Assembly (NCBI RefSeq): GCF_001580365.1
Contig: NZ_CP014480.1
Location: forward strand, 3,495,981-3,559,980
Length of the DNA: 64,000 nt
Source of the DNA: Kocuria turfanensis
GTDB taxonomy: Bacteria; Actinomycetota; Actinomycetes; Actinomycetales; Micrococcaceae
Reading direction: 5' to 3'
Shown here one piece after another: positions 33,635 through 42,416 of this stretch; positions within the stretch are counted from its first letter, which is position 1, and the number at the start of each line of letters is the position of its first letter. Under the pieces are notes generated by a model. It worked only from the letters and a program-made list of their open reading frames with translations. It ran no database searches and was not told the DNA's origin. The position numbers were made by a program, and so were the translations under genes.

Positions 33635-34624
33635 CGGTCCCCCCCAAGGGTTGCTGAATGACGTACTTGTGTGATGGGCCGGGCGCGCGGCGACCGGATG
33701 ACGCTCAGTGCCGGCGCCGTGCTGCCCGGAGCCCCAGCGAGCAGGACGACGCGGCTGCGGCCGTGGCGGAGCGACTCCCCGGTGCACCATGGACCGGGCG
33801 TCGTGCCGGATCGTCTCGTCGTCCTCCGCCGGCCGGCGTGGGCCGGCGGGAGCATCGGAGAATCCAGTTCCCGGTGATCGATGCAGACATGGTGGTTCCC
33901 CCTGACGTGCGGAACGAGTTCGTGAGGCGTCGGCAGCACTGTGGAAGCTGATGCGGCCGGCTCGGTTGCTCGGGACGTGACCAGGAATGCGCGATGTTCC
34001 CCGGCCTCGGCAGCCTCCCCCCGGAAGCTGGCTGATGTGCAAAAGCTAAGTCATTTCCGCGCACTGGATGCCGGAGCAACCTCGGTGATGGGATTCACAA
34101 CGCGCGGCCACAGAGGGGCGCACGGTCGGCAGACGCAGCGTCGCCCCTGGTCAGGGAAATATATGAAAACGCGGGGCAGCCCTCGGCGCTCGATTCTCCC
34201 GTTTGTCCCCCGTTCTGCGCCCTTGACCGGCGCTCGGCGTTGTGCGGGTGGGCAGGTTTTCGTGAGGCGCGCCCGAGCGGATGTCCCGGTGTTCTGCGCT
34301 GTTCGTCCGAGGCGCGTGCGACGCCCGTTCAGGGGCCCGGAGGGGCCGGCTGGTGCCGGGAATCGGCCGCCGTCGAGGCCGTGTGGACGCCGTGGTGGGG
34401 GCAGGAGCTCGAGCTGCGAGCCCGGCGTGGCCTTCCGCGGATTTCGCACTTGTGAAGAAGTGTGAAGTCGGTACGTGGTGGACGTCGGGTCCCGTTCGTG
34501 GGCGGGCCTCCGGGCCTCGGGCGCTGTCGGGGCCCGGGAGTAAGCTGGAACCCGCGAACGTCGGCTGCTGCAGCCCTTTTGCCCCGCCAGCACTTCCCAC
34601 AGCGTCCCAGGAGACTGTGCACCC
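33635..34624. promoter_or_regulatory. Intergenic region between the module 3 GT2 and mfd, divergent promoters
   Basis: No gene is supported. On the minus strand an ATG at 33890 (MSASITG) follows TCAGGGGGA and TGCATCGATC follows the start, the same order and spacing as in the module 1 leader. The A+T-richer part 34030-34180, with TGTGCAAAAGC at 34036-34046, may hold the GT2 promoter. For mfd, TAAGCT at 34541-34546 is a likely -10 element about 80 bases before the start; the mfd ATG is preceded by CAGGAGACTG. Confidence 0.4.
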
Positions 34625-37600
34625 ATGACCTTGTCCGGACTGCTCGCCGCCCTCGGGGCGGAGCGCTCCTTCGCCAACCTCCGCGCCCAGGCCGCCCTCC
34701 CGCCGGGGGAGCGCAGCCCCGAGACCGTGATCAGCGCCCCGGACGGGATGCGCGCGGTGCTCACGGCCCAGCTGCGCGGGGCCCTGGACGCCCCGGGAGC
34801 GGCCGGCGACCGGGCGCCGGTGCTGCTCGCCGTCACCGCCACCGGCCGCGAGTCCGAGGACCTCGCCGCGGCCCTGGGCGCCTACTTGCCCGCCGGGGAG
34901 ATCGCCGAGTTCCCGGCCTGGGAGACGCTGCCGCACGAGCGGCTCTCACCCCGCTCGGACACCGTGGGCCGCCGCCTGGACGTGCTGCGCCGGCTGGCCG
35001 GCAAGGACCCCGAGCGCCCGCTGCGGGTGCTCACGGCCCCGGTCCGCTCCGTGCTGCAGCCCGTCGTCGAGGGCCTGGGCGAGATGACCCCGGTGCGCTT
35101 CGCCCGCGGGGAGGAGCTCGACTTCGACGCCGCCGTCACCGCCCTGTCCCAGGCCGCCTACGCCCGCGTGGACATGGTGACCCGCCGGGGGGAGTTCGCC
35201 GTGCGCGGCGGGATCATCGACGTCTTCTCCCCGGTCGAGGACCACCCCGTGCGCATCGAGTTCTTCGGGGACGAGGTGGACGAGCTGCGCTGGTTCGCCG
35301 TCGCGGACCAGCGGACCCTGACCGGCACGGACCACCCCGACCGGCTCGTGGCCCCGCCGTGCCGGGAGGTGCTGATCACGCCCTCGGTGATGTCCCGGGC
35401 CGCGACGCTGCGCAACGCGCTGCCCGGCGCCGAGTCGATGCTCGAGCGGATCGCCGGCGGCATCTACGTGGAGGGCATGGAGTCCCTCGCGCCCCTGCTC
35501 GTGGACGGCATGGTCCCCGTGCTCTCCCTGCTGCCGCCGGGCTCGCTCGTGGTGGTCATGGAGCCGGAGAAGGTCCGGACCCGGGCGCACGACCTCGTGG
35601 CCACCAACGAGGAGTTCCTCCTCGCCGCGTGGGACTCCGCCTCCGACGGCCGGTCCGCGCCCATCGACATCACCTCCGCCGAGCACGCCGCGCAGACGGG
35701 CGACGACGAGGGCCGCACGCTGGCCTCCGGGTCCTTCCAGACCCTCGCCGAGGCCCGCTCCACCGCCCTCGACGCCGGGCTCGGCTGGTGGTCGGTCACC
35801 GCCCTCAACGTCAACGCCGTGGCCGGGCAGGACGTGGACGCGGACACCGCGGCGGAGGACATCGCGCTGCTCGACTCCGACGCCGACACCCTCACGGTGG
35901 CCGCCCGCGACCCGCACGGCTTCCACGGCGACGTCGAGGCCATGCTGGAGTTCCTCCAGGGACGGGTGGCCGACGGCTGGCGCGTCGTCGCCGTCACCGA
36001 GGGCCCCGGACCCCTGGCCCGGATCGCGGAGCTGCTGCACGACGCCGGCATCCCCGCGTCCCGCCGGGACTCGCTGGTGGAGGAGCCGCAGCCCGGGGTC
36101 GTGGAGCTCACCACCGCGGTGGCCGGCAAGGGCTTCGCCCTCGACGGCCCGCGGATCGTGCTGCTCACCGAGGCGGACCTGCTCGGCCGGGCCAGCCCGT
36201 ACACCACCAAGGACATGCGCCGGCTGCCCGTGCGGCGCAAGCGCAACGCCGTGGACCCGCTCTCGCTGTCCCCGGGCGACTTCGTGGTGCACGAGCAGCA
36301 CGGCATCGGACAGTTCGTGGAGCTCATCCAGCGGCCCATCACCGGGGCCATGACCAAGCCGGGGCAGCCGAAGCCCGTGCGCGAGTACCTGGTGCTCGAG
36401 TACGCGGCGTCCAAGCGCAACGGCCCGCGGGACCGCCTGTTCGTGCCCACCGACCAGCTCGACCAGGTCACCAACTACGTGGGCGGCGAGGCGCCGACCC
36501 TGTCCAGGATGGGCGGGGCGGACTGGAACAAGACCAAGCGCGCCGCCAAGCGGGCCGTCAAGGACATCGCCAACGAGCTCATCCGCCTCTACTCCGCACG
36601 GATGGCCTCCCGGGGCCACGCCTTCGGGGACGACACCCCGTGGCAGCGGGAGCTGGAGGAGGCGTTCCCCTACGTCGAGACCCCCGACCAGCTGACCACC
36701 ATCGACGAGGTCAAGGCGGACATGGAGCGGGAGGTGCCCATGGACCGGCTGATCTCCGGGGACGTGGGCTACGGCAAGACCGAGGTCGCCGTGCGCGCCG
36801 CCTTCAAGGCCGTGCAGGACGGCAAGCAGGTGGCGGTGCTCGTGCCCACCACGCTGCTCGCCCAGCAGCACGCCGAGACGTTCAGCGAGCGCTTCTCCGG
36901 CTTCCCGGTGCACCTGGCCGCCCTCTCCCGGTTCCAAACCGCCAAGGAGACCAAGGAGGCGCTCGCCGGGCTCAAGGACGGATCCGTCGACGTGGTGATC
37001 GGCACCCACCGGCTGCTGTCCAAGGAGGTGCAGTTCAAGGACCTGGGCCTCGTGGTCATCGACGAGGAGCAGCGCTTCGGCGTGGAGCACAAGGAGAAGC
37101 TCAAGGCCATGCGGACGAACGTGGACGTCCTGGCGATGTCCGCGACCCCGATCCCGCGCACCCTCGAGATGTCCCTGACCGGGATCCGCGAGACCTCCAC
37201 CCTGGCCACCCCGCCGGAGGAGCGGCACCCCGTGCTGACCTACGTGGGCGCCTACACGGACAAGCAGGTCTCCGCGGCGGTCCGGCGCGAGCTCATGCGC
37301 GAGGGCCAGGTCTTCTACATCCACAACCGGGTGTCCTCGATCGAGCGCACGGCCAAGGAGATCGCCGAGCTCGTGCCCGAGGCGCGGATCGCCGTGGCCC
37401 ACGGGCAGATGTCCGAGTCCCGGCTGGAGCAGATCATCGTGGACTTCTGGGAGAAGAAGTTCGACGTCCTGGTCTGCACCACGATCGTGGAGACCGGCCT
37501 CGACATCGCCAACGCCAACACGCTCATCGTCGACGGCGCCGACCGGTACGGGCTCTCCCAGCTGCACCAGCTGCGCGGGCGCGTGGGCCGCGGCCGCGAA

Positions 37601-38341
37601 CGGGCCTACGCCTACTTCCTGTACCAGGCGGAGAAGCCGCTCTCCGAGACCGCCCTGGAGCGGCTCAAGGCCGTCGCCGCGCACAACGAGCTCGGCGCAG
37701 GCATGCAGCTGGCCGTCAAGGACCTCGAGATCCGCGGGGCCGGCAACCTGCTGGGCGGGGAGCAGTCCGGGCACATCGCCGGCGTGGGCTTCGACATGTA
37801 CCTGCGGCTCGTGGGCGAGGCCGTCGCCGAGTACCGCGGGGAGGAGGACGAGCGGCCCACCGAGATGAAGATCGAGCTGCCGGTCAACGCCTACCTGCCG
37901 CACGACTACGTCCCGGGGGAGCGGCTGCGCCTGGAGGCCTACCGCAACCTCGCCAACGCCACGACGGAGGAGGCGATCCAGGAGGTCGCCGACGAGCTCG
38001 TGGACCGCTACGGCGACGTCCCCGAGCCGGTCCAGAACCTCCTCGACGTCGCCCGCTTCCGGGTGCTCGCCCGGTCCGCGGGCCTGACGGACGTCGCGGC
38101 GCAGGGCAACACGGTCCGCTTCGCCCCGGCCGACCTGCCCGAGTCCCGGCAGATGCGCCTCGCCCGCCTCTACCCCGGCGCCCAGGTGAAGGCGGTGCCC
38201 GGCACGGACACCGCCCAGGTGCTCATCCCCAAGCCGAAGACCGCGCGGATCGGCGGCAAGGACCTCGTCGACCGCGAGATCCTCGAGTGGGCGCGCGGCG
38301 TGGTCGAGGCGGTCTTCGCCAGGGAGCCCGCCGCCGCCTGA
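34625..38341 (+). CDS. mfd: Transcription-repair coupling factor
   Basis: A full-length, 1238-residue Mfd, which removes RNA polymerase stalled at DNA lesions and recruits UvrA. The N-terminal UvrB-like module has GRESEDLAAALGAYLP, FPAWETLPHERLSPRSD, RRGEFAVRGGIIDVFSP and PVRIEFFGDEVDELRWF. The polymerase-interacting CarD-like domain starts near 550 (LSPGDFVVHEQHGIGQF). The translocase follows with Walker A GDVGYGKTEVA at about 712, DEEQRFG at about 813, SATPIPRTLEMSL, TTIVETGLDIANANT and QLHQLRGRVGRGRERAYAYF. The C-terminal TRCF domain has EMKIELPVNAYLP. It is normally found close to pth; here about 26 kb of polysaccharide genes separate them. Confidence 0.97.
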   Translation: MTLSGLLAALGAERSFANLRAQAALPPGERSPETVISAPDGMRAVLTAQLRGALDAPGAAGDRAPVLLAVTATGRESEDLAAALGAYLPAGEIAEFPAWETLPHERLSPRSDTVGRRLDVLRRLAGKDPERPLRVLTAPVRSVLQPVVEGLGEMTPVRFARGEELDFDAAVTALSQAAYARVDMVTRRGEFAVRGGIIDVFSPVEDHPVRIEFFGDEVDELRWFAVADQRTLTGTDHPDRLVAPPCREVLITPSVMSRAATLRNALPGAESMLERIAGGIYVEGMESLAPLLVDGMVPVLSLLPPGSLVVVMEPEKVRTRAHDLVATNEEFLLAAWDSASDGRSAPIDITSAEHAAQTGDDEGRTLASGSFQTLAEARSTALDAGLGWWSVTALNVNAVAGQDVDADTAAEDIALLDSDADTLTVAARDPHGFHGDVEAMLEFLQGRVADGWRVVAVTEGPGPLARIAELLHDAGIPASRRDSLVEEPQPGVVELTTAVAGKGFALDGPRIVLLTEADLLGRASPYTTKDMRRLPVRRKRNAVDPLSLSPGDFVVHEQHGIGQFVELIQRPITGAMTKPGQPKPVREYLVLEYAASKRNGPRDRLFVPTDQLDQVTNYVGGEAPTLSRMGGADWNKTKRAAKRAVKDIANELIRLYSARMASRGHAFGDDTPWQRELEEAFPYVETPDQLTTIDEVKADMEREVPMDRLISGDVGYGKTEVAVRAAFKAVQDGKQVAVLVPTTLLAQQHAETFSERFSGFPVHLAALSRFQTAKETKEALAGLKDGSVDVVIGTHRLLSKEVQFKDLGLVVIDEEQRFGVEHKEKLKAMRTNVDVLAMSATPIPRTLEMSLTGIRETSTLATPPEERHPVLTYVGAYTDKQVSAAVRRELMREGQVFYIHNRVSSIERTAKEIAELVPEARIAVAHGQMSESRLEQIIVDFWEKKFDVLVCTTIVETGLDIANANTLIVDGADRYGLSQLHQLRGRVGRGRERAYAYFLYQAEKPLSETALERLKAVAAHNELGAGMQLAVKDLEIRGAGNLLGGEQSGHIAGVGFDMYLRLVGEAVAEYRGEEDERPTEMKIELPVNAYLPHDYVPGERLRLEAYRNLANATTEEAIQEVADELVDRYGDVPEPVQNLLDVARFRVLARSAGLTDVAAQGNTVRFAPADLPESRQMRLARLYPGAQVKAVPGTDTAQVLIPKPKTARIGGKDLVDREILEWARGVVEAVFAREPAAA

Positions 38342-38359
38342 GCGGGCAGCACGGCCCTG

Positions 38360-38410
38360 CGCAACGACGTCGGCCCCCTCCCGGTGCGGGAGGGGGCCGA
38401 CGTCGTTGCG
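38360..38410. terminator. Bidirectional terminator between mfd and a convergent gene
   Basis: A perfect 23-bp inverted repeat (arms 38360-38382 and 38388-38410, beginning CGCAACGACGTCGGCC) with a GGTGC loop, between two convergent stop codons. Confidence 0.9.
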
Positions 38411-38425
38411 CGAGGCGGGCAGCGC

Positions 38426-38854
38426 CTACTCGACGGTCTTGCCGAGCTTGTCGTCGCGGTGCACGGACGTCGTCCGCGCGTCGCGCTCGCGGACGTCGCG
38501 GGCGCCCTGGCCGAAGTCTGCGGCGGTGGTGTCCACCCCGGCCACCTCGGTGCTCGAGGGGACGTCCATGGCGAGGGTGCGGCCGCCGCGGATCTTCTTG
38601 GCGGTGCTGCTCTGCAGGACGCTCACGGGGATCAGCAGTGCCAGGGAGTAGAGGAGCAGACCGACGATCCACAGCAGCGGGCTGTTGGGGTAGCTGGCGA
38701 AGGCCCAGAAGCTGCCGACCATGATGGCCAGGCAGGCGGCCAGGAAGAGGAGGTTGTTGACGGTCCGGCCCTGGCCCGAGTGCGAGCGCACGCTGGCGCC
38801 GCCGGTCGAGGCGTCCGCGGACACGCTGGTGGACGAGTGGGCTCGGTTGGCCAT
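38426..38854 (-). CDS. Small membrane protein, twin copy A
   Basis: The 142-residue protein has a Ser/Thr/Gly-rich N-terminus, two membrane helices (NNLLFLAACLAIMVGSFWAF and LLWIVGLLLYSLALLIPVSV) and a polar C-terminal tail. The helical core is almost identical to the neighbouring copy at 39011, while the tails differ (DTTAADFGQGARDVRERDA here). I do not recognise the family. The ATG at 38854 is preferred to an in-frame GTG at 38863 because AAGG lies at a suitable distance only for the ATG. A good -10, TAGAAT, lies on the minus strand at 38917-38922. Confidence 0.7.
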   Translation of the reverse strand: MANRAHSSTSVSADASTGGASVRSHSGQGRTVNNLLFLAACLAIMVGSFWAFASYPNSPLLWIVGLLLYSLALLIPVSVLQSSTAKKIRGGRTLAMDVPSSTEVAGVDTTAADFGQGARDVRERDARTTSVHRDDKLGKTVE

Positions 38855-38963
38855 GGATGGCACCCTTCTGGCGGTTCGGGGCGGCCGGTCACGGGGCCGC
38901 GGAGACGTCGGAACCCATTCTAGTAGGTTGCCCGGACCCCTTGGCCCACCGGAGTTCCGATAA

Positions 38964-39000
38964 CGGACGGCCCCCTCCCGGTCGGGAAGGGGGCCGCCCG
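38964..39000 (-). terminator. Terminator downstream of twin copy B
   Basis: CGGACGGCCCCCTCCCG and CGGGAAGGGGGCCGCCCG form an almost complete stem with one mismatch and one bulge, 10 bases past the stop at 39011. Confidence 0.7.
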
Positions 39001-39010
39001 TCGTCGTGGC

Positions 39011-39445
39011 CTACTGGGTGGCCCGGCCGAGTTTGTCGTCCTTGTGCTCGGAGTGGACCTCGGCGTCACGTGCGCCGATGTCGCGGGGACCGTCGTCGAA
39101 GCGCTGCGCGGTGATGTCCACACCGGCCACCTCGGTGCTCGAGGGGACGGCCATGGCGAGGGTGCGGCCGCCGCGGATCTTCTTGGCGGTGCTGCTCTGC
39201 AGGATGCTCACGGGGATCAGCAGGGCCAGGGAGTAGAGGACCAGGCCGACGATCCACAGCAGCGGGCTGTTGGGGTAGCTGGCGAAGGCCCAGAAGCTGC
39301 CGACCATGATGGCCAGGCAGGCGGCGAGGAAGAGGAGGTTGTTGACGGTCCGGCCCTGGCCCGAGTGCGAGCGCGTGCCGTTGCCGCGGCCGCCGGTCGA
39401 GGCGTCCGCGGCAACGCTGGTGGACGAGTGGGCTCGGTGGTCCAT
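39011..39445 (-). CDS. Small membrane protein, twin copy B
   Basis: A 144-residue tandem paralog of copy A. The stretch from HSGQGRTVNNLLFLAACLAI through the second helix to STAKKIRGGRTLAM is almost unchanged, and even the start region upstream of the ATG (GGCACCCTTCTGGCGG on the plus strand) is conserved. The C-terminal tail diverges (DITAQRFDDGPRDIGARDAE). A TAGACT -10 is visible on the minus strand at 39509-39514. Each copy has its own promoter and terminator, so they are separate transcripts. The function is unknown; similar length and topology suggest both are made. Confidence 0.7.
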   Translation of the reverse strand: MDHRAHSSTSVAADASTGGRGNGTRSHSGQGRTVNNLLFLAACLAIMVGSFWAFASYPNSPLLWIVGLVLYSLALLIPVSILQSSTAKKIRGGRTLAMAVPSSTEVAGVDITAQRFDDGPRDIGARDAEVHSEHKDDKLGRATQ

Positions 39446-39658
39446 GGGAGGCACCCTTCTGGCGGTTCGGAGCGGCCGCTCGACGGGGCCGCGGAGACGT
39501 TCGCGGTCAGTCTAGTCGTTCGCCGCCGGCGGTCGGCGGGCAGGACACGGGCGTGCCGCGGCCCGCCGGGAACCGGGTGGTTCCGGGCGGGCCGCGGCGG
39601 ACGGGCCACTGGTGCCGGGGCCTCGGCCGGTGCCGGTGGCTCAGCCGAGGCCGGTGGC

Positions 39659-41233
39659 TCAGCTGAGGCCGGCGCCCCGGGCGGAGCCGCCGAGGGCCGC
39701 GGCGAAGTGCGCGGCGGCCTCCTGCTGGGCGGCCTCGGCCTTGTCGAGCACAGCGGAGGCGCCGAAGAACTCGTGCATCACGCCCTCGTAGTACGTCGCC
39801 GTGGTGGGCACGCCGGCGGCCTCGAGGTTCGCCGCGAACTGCTGGCCCTGGCTGCGCAGGACGTCCCGCTCGTCGGTGATCACCAGCGTCGGGGGCATCA
39901 GCGCCAGGGACTCCCGGGGCCAGCTCAGCAGGTCGATCCGGCGGTCCTGCGCCGCCTCGGGGACGCCCTCGAACGCGTGCATCGCCATCCAGGACAGCAG
40001 GGCGCGGTTGAGCGGGCGGCCGTCGGCGGCGTCCTCCATGGACTCCCCGAACTGTTCGGGGGTGGTCAGCGGGTACACGCACACCTGGGCGGCCGGGAGC
40101 GGCTCCCCGGCCTCGGCCAGCTGGAGGCAGGTGGCCGGGGCCATGTTCCCGCCCACGGACTCGCCGCCGATCGCCATCCGGGCCGGGTCTCCGCCCATCT
40201 GCGCGGCGTTGGCCACGGTCCAGCGCCAGGCGGCGAGCACGTCGTCGTGGGAGGCCGGGAACACGGCCTCGGGCGCCCGCCGGTAGTCGGGGGAGACCAC
40301 GATGGCTCCGGTCTTGTTGGTCAGCCCGCGGCAGAAGGCGTCGTAGGTGTCGATGTCGAAGAGCACCCAGCCGCCGCCGTGGATCCACATGATGATCGGC
40401 AGCGGGCCCTCACCGGGAGCGGCGGGGGTGTAGACGCGCAGGGTCTGCTCGCCGCCGGCGGCGTCGGGGATCTTCAGGTCGGTCACCGAACCGACCGGCT
40501 CGGGCCCCTCCAGGCCCTGGTCCTCCATGACCTTCTTGACGGCGTCGTCGGGACCGGGCTGGGCGCGGGCCTGCTCGGGCTCGAGGATCTCGAAGGGCTG
40601 CGGGCCCAGCGAGGAGTGGGCGTCGACGATCGCCTGGGCCTGGGGGTCCAGCAGGCCGGAGGCGTCGGTGGCCAGGCGCTTCTTCTTGCCCGTCACCGCG
40701 GCCTTCGCCGCGTCGACCGGCTTGGCCACGGCACCGACCACCTTCTCTATCCGGCCCTCGTCGGGGGCGTGCGGGTGCGGAGCCGGGGGAGCCTGGCGCT
40801 TGGCGGCCAGGAACTTCTGGCCCAGCTCGGCCATCCGCTCCGCGCCGACCTTGGCGCGGAAGGCCGGCAGCTCCTCCTGCTCCTCGTCCTCCACGTGGTG
40901 GCGGGTCACGGAGATCAGCTCGGTCAGGGCGGCCTCGAACTCGGCCTCCCCGGGATCGGTCTTCTCGAGGGTGACCAGCAGCTCCTTGATGTCGCCGTGC
41001 TCCTCGCGGGCGTCGTCGTCGAACTCGTCCATCCCGAGCTCGCGCCAGAGGGGGTACATCACCGTCTCCTCGGCGAAGGCGTGCAGGGACAGCTCGAAGC
41101 TGATCTGGTCCACGAGGGTGCGGCGGTCGCCGCGGCCGGCCTCGAGGTGCTGGAACTGGCGCTCGACGATCGCGTGGTCGTCGGCGATCAGGTGGTCGAT
41201 GTCACCGGGCTGGGTGGGATAGGACAGTGCCAT
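39659..41233 (-). CDS. Hemerythrin-like domain fused to an alpha/beta-hydrolase (esterase)
   Basis: In this 524-residue cytoplasmic protein the first about 150 residues form a hemerythrin HHE four-helix domain: DHLIADDHAIVERQF, LHAFAEETVMYPLW, REEHGDIKELLVTLE and TRHHVEDEEQEELPAF give the His and carboxylate ligands of a di-iron centre. A linker with lysines (KKKRLATDASGLLDPQAQAI) leads to an esterase of the hormone-sensitive-lipase group from about 215: IMWIHGGGWVLFD (oxyanion HGGG), AIGGESVGGNMAPA (nucleophile Ser in GxSxG), TDERDVLRSQG (Asp) and EGVMHEFFG (His). The combination is unusual and suggests an esterase controlled by oxygen, NO or redox state. It is followed by an SDR gene on the same strand. 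Confidence 0.9.
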   Translation of the reverse strand: MALSYPTQPGDIDHLIADDHAIVERQFQHLEAGRGDRRTLVDQISFELSLHAFAEETVMYPLWRELGMDEFDDDAREEHGDIKELLVTLEKTDPGEAEFEAALTELISVTRHHVEDEEQEELPAFRAKVGAERMAELGQKFLAAKRQAPPAPHPHAPDEGRIEKVVGAVAKPVDAAKAAVTGKKKRLATDASGLLDPQAQAIVDAHSSLGPQPFEILEPEQARAQPGPDDAVKKVMEDQGLEGPEPVGSVTDLKIPDAAGGEQTLRVYTPAAPGEGPLPIIMWIHGGGWVLFDIDTYDAFCRGLTNKTGAIVVSPDYRRAPEAVFPASHDDVLAAWRWTVANAAQMGGDPARMAIGGESVGGNMAPATCLQLAEAGEPLPAAQVCVYPLTTPEQFGESMEDAADGRPLNRALLSWMAMHAFEGVPEAAQDRRIDLLSWPRESLALMPPTLVITDERDVLRSQGQQFAANLEAAGVPTTATYYEGVMHEFFGASAVLDKAEAAQQEAAAHFAAALGGSARGAGLS

Positions 41234-41306
41234 GGCTGGGTCTCCTCACAGGGGACGGTGGGTCGGGTGCGCTCCGGTCCTCTGCCGGACCTCGATCCGG
41301 AGCGCC

Positions 41307-41360
41307 GGGAAGCGGTGTCGGGGAAGCGGTGTCAGGGAAGCAGTGCTGGGAAGCGGTGCG
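41307..41360. repeat. Tandem repeat, four copies of about 13-14 bp
   Basis: GGGAAGCGGTGTC at 41307, 41321, 41335 and 41348 with small variations (GGGAAGCAGTGCT, GGGAAGCGGTGCG), in the 186-base gap between the SDR gene and the hemerythrin-esterase gene. Confidence 0.75.
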
Positions 41361-41419
41361 GGGCCGTGCGGCGGGGCGGGCGAGCCGGGACCGGTGCCGG
41401 ACCCGCCCGCGCGGACCGA

Positions 41420-42319
41420 TCAGGGGGTGGGCATCCCGCCGGTCGCGGCGAGGGTTTCGCCGCTGACGTAGCTGGACTCCTGGGAGGCCAGGAACACGTA
41501 GGCCGGCGCCATCTCCGCGGGCTGGCCCGGCCTGCCCAGCGGGGACTCGGAGGCGCCGAACTCGGGCAGCTTCTCCGGGGGCTGTCCGCCCACGACCTGC
41601 AGCGGCGTCCACACCGGGCCCGGCGCCACGACGTTGACCCGGATGCCCTTGGGCGCCAGCTGGGCGGCCAGGGACTTGCTGAAGCCGTTGATCGCGTATT
41701 TCGTGGAGGCGTAGTCCAGCAGGATCGGGGCCGGCTGGTAGCCCTGGATCGAGGAGGTGTTGATGATCGCCGCGCCGGGGGGCATGTGCGGCACAGCGGC
41801 CTTGCACAGCCAGAACATGGCGTAGACGTTGGTCTTGTAGGTCTCGTCGAACTGCTCGTCGGTCAGCTCCAGGATGTCCGGGCAGTACTGCTGCTTGCCG
41901 GCGATGTTGGCCAGGACGTCGATCCCGCCCAGCTCGGCCACGGCGGTGGCGATCAGCTGCTCGCAGTAGGCCTTGTCGGTGACGTCCCCGGGCACGGCCA
42001 CGGCACGCCGCCCGGCGGCCTCGACGAGCTCCACGACCTCACGGGCGTCCGGCTCCTCCTCCGGGAGGTAGGACAGGACGACGTCGGCGCCCTCCCGGGC
42101 GTAGGCGATCGCCGTGGCGCGGCCGATGCCGGAGTCGGCACCGGTCACCACCGCCCTGCGGCCCTCGAGCCGCCCGGAGCCGCGGTAGGAGGACTCACCG
42201 GAGTCGGGCTTCGGCCGCATCTGCTGCTGCAGGCCCGGCCCCTCCTGCTGCTGCTCGAAGCTGTCGTCGGGACCGGGGTACTGCTTCGTGGGATCCTGCA
42301 TCGTGTACTGATCGGACAT
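41420..42319 (-). CDS. Short-chain dehydrogenase/reductase, stress-associated YhxC/YdaD-like
   Basis: The 299-residue classical SDR has a Gln/Pro-rich N-terminal extension (about 50 residues, YPGPDDSFEQQQEGPGLQQQ) typical of the stress-induced subgroup. NAD(P) binding is seen in AVVTGADSGIGRATAIAYAR, the structural motif in LANIAGKQQY, and the active site in INTSSIQGYQ and LLDYASTKYAINGFSK (Tyr-x-x-x-Lys). PGPVWTPL and SSYVSGETLAATGG close the fold. It probably reduces or oxidises a small alcohol or ketone; the substrate is unknown. A TTGACA (minus strand, 42387-42392) lies upstream, without a well-spaced -10. It is the upstream gene of the possible pair with the hemerythrin-esterase. Confidence 0.88.
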   Translation of the reverse strand: MSDQYTMQDPTKQYPGPDDSFEQQQEGPGLQQQMRPKPDSGESSYRGSGRLEGRRAVVTGADSGIGRATAIAYAREGADVVLSYLPEEEPDAREVVELVEAAGRRAVAVPGDVTDKAYCEQLIATAVAELGGIDVLANIAGKQQYCPDILELTDEQFDETYKTNVYAMFWLCKAAVPHMPPGAAIINTSSIQGYQPAPILLDYASTKYAINGFSKSLAAQLAPKGIRVNVVAPGPVWTPLQVVGGQPPEKLPEFGASESPLGRPGQPAEMAPAYVFLASQESSYVSGETLAATGGMPTP

Positions 42320-42416
42320 GGGATTCCTTCCGCGGAACTGGATCGTAAGACTGCTTTCGATCTACGCTGGCACTCTCTTGTAGAGGTGTCAACATGGGGG
42401 GTCGGATGTCCAGCGC

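Noticed and set aside
34946..37903. A 985-codon frame antisense to mfd
   Set aside because: It is rich in Leu/Gly/His/Val repeats typical of the complement of a GC-rich gene and has no domain; mfd is complete on the other strand.
42362..42392. A sigma-70 promoter for the SDR gene (TTGACA ... TAGATC)
   Set aside because: The spacer is 22 bases, too long for a standard promoter, and no better -10 was found, so only the TTGACA is mentioned in the gene entry.
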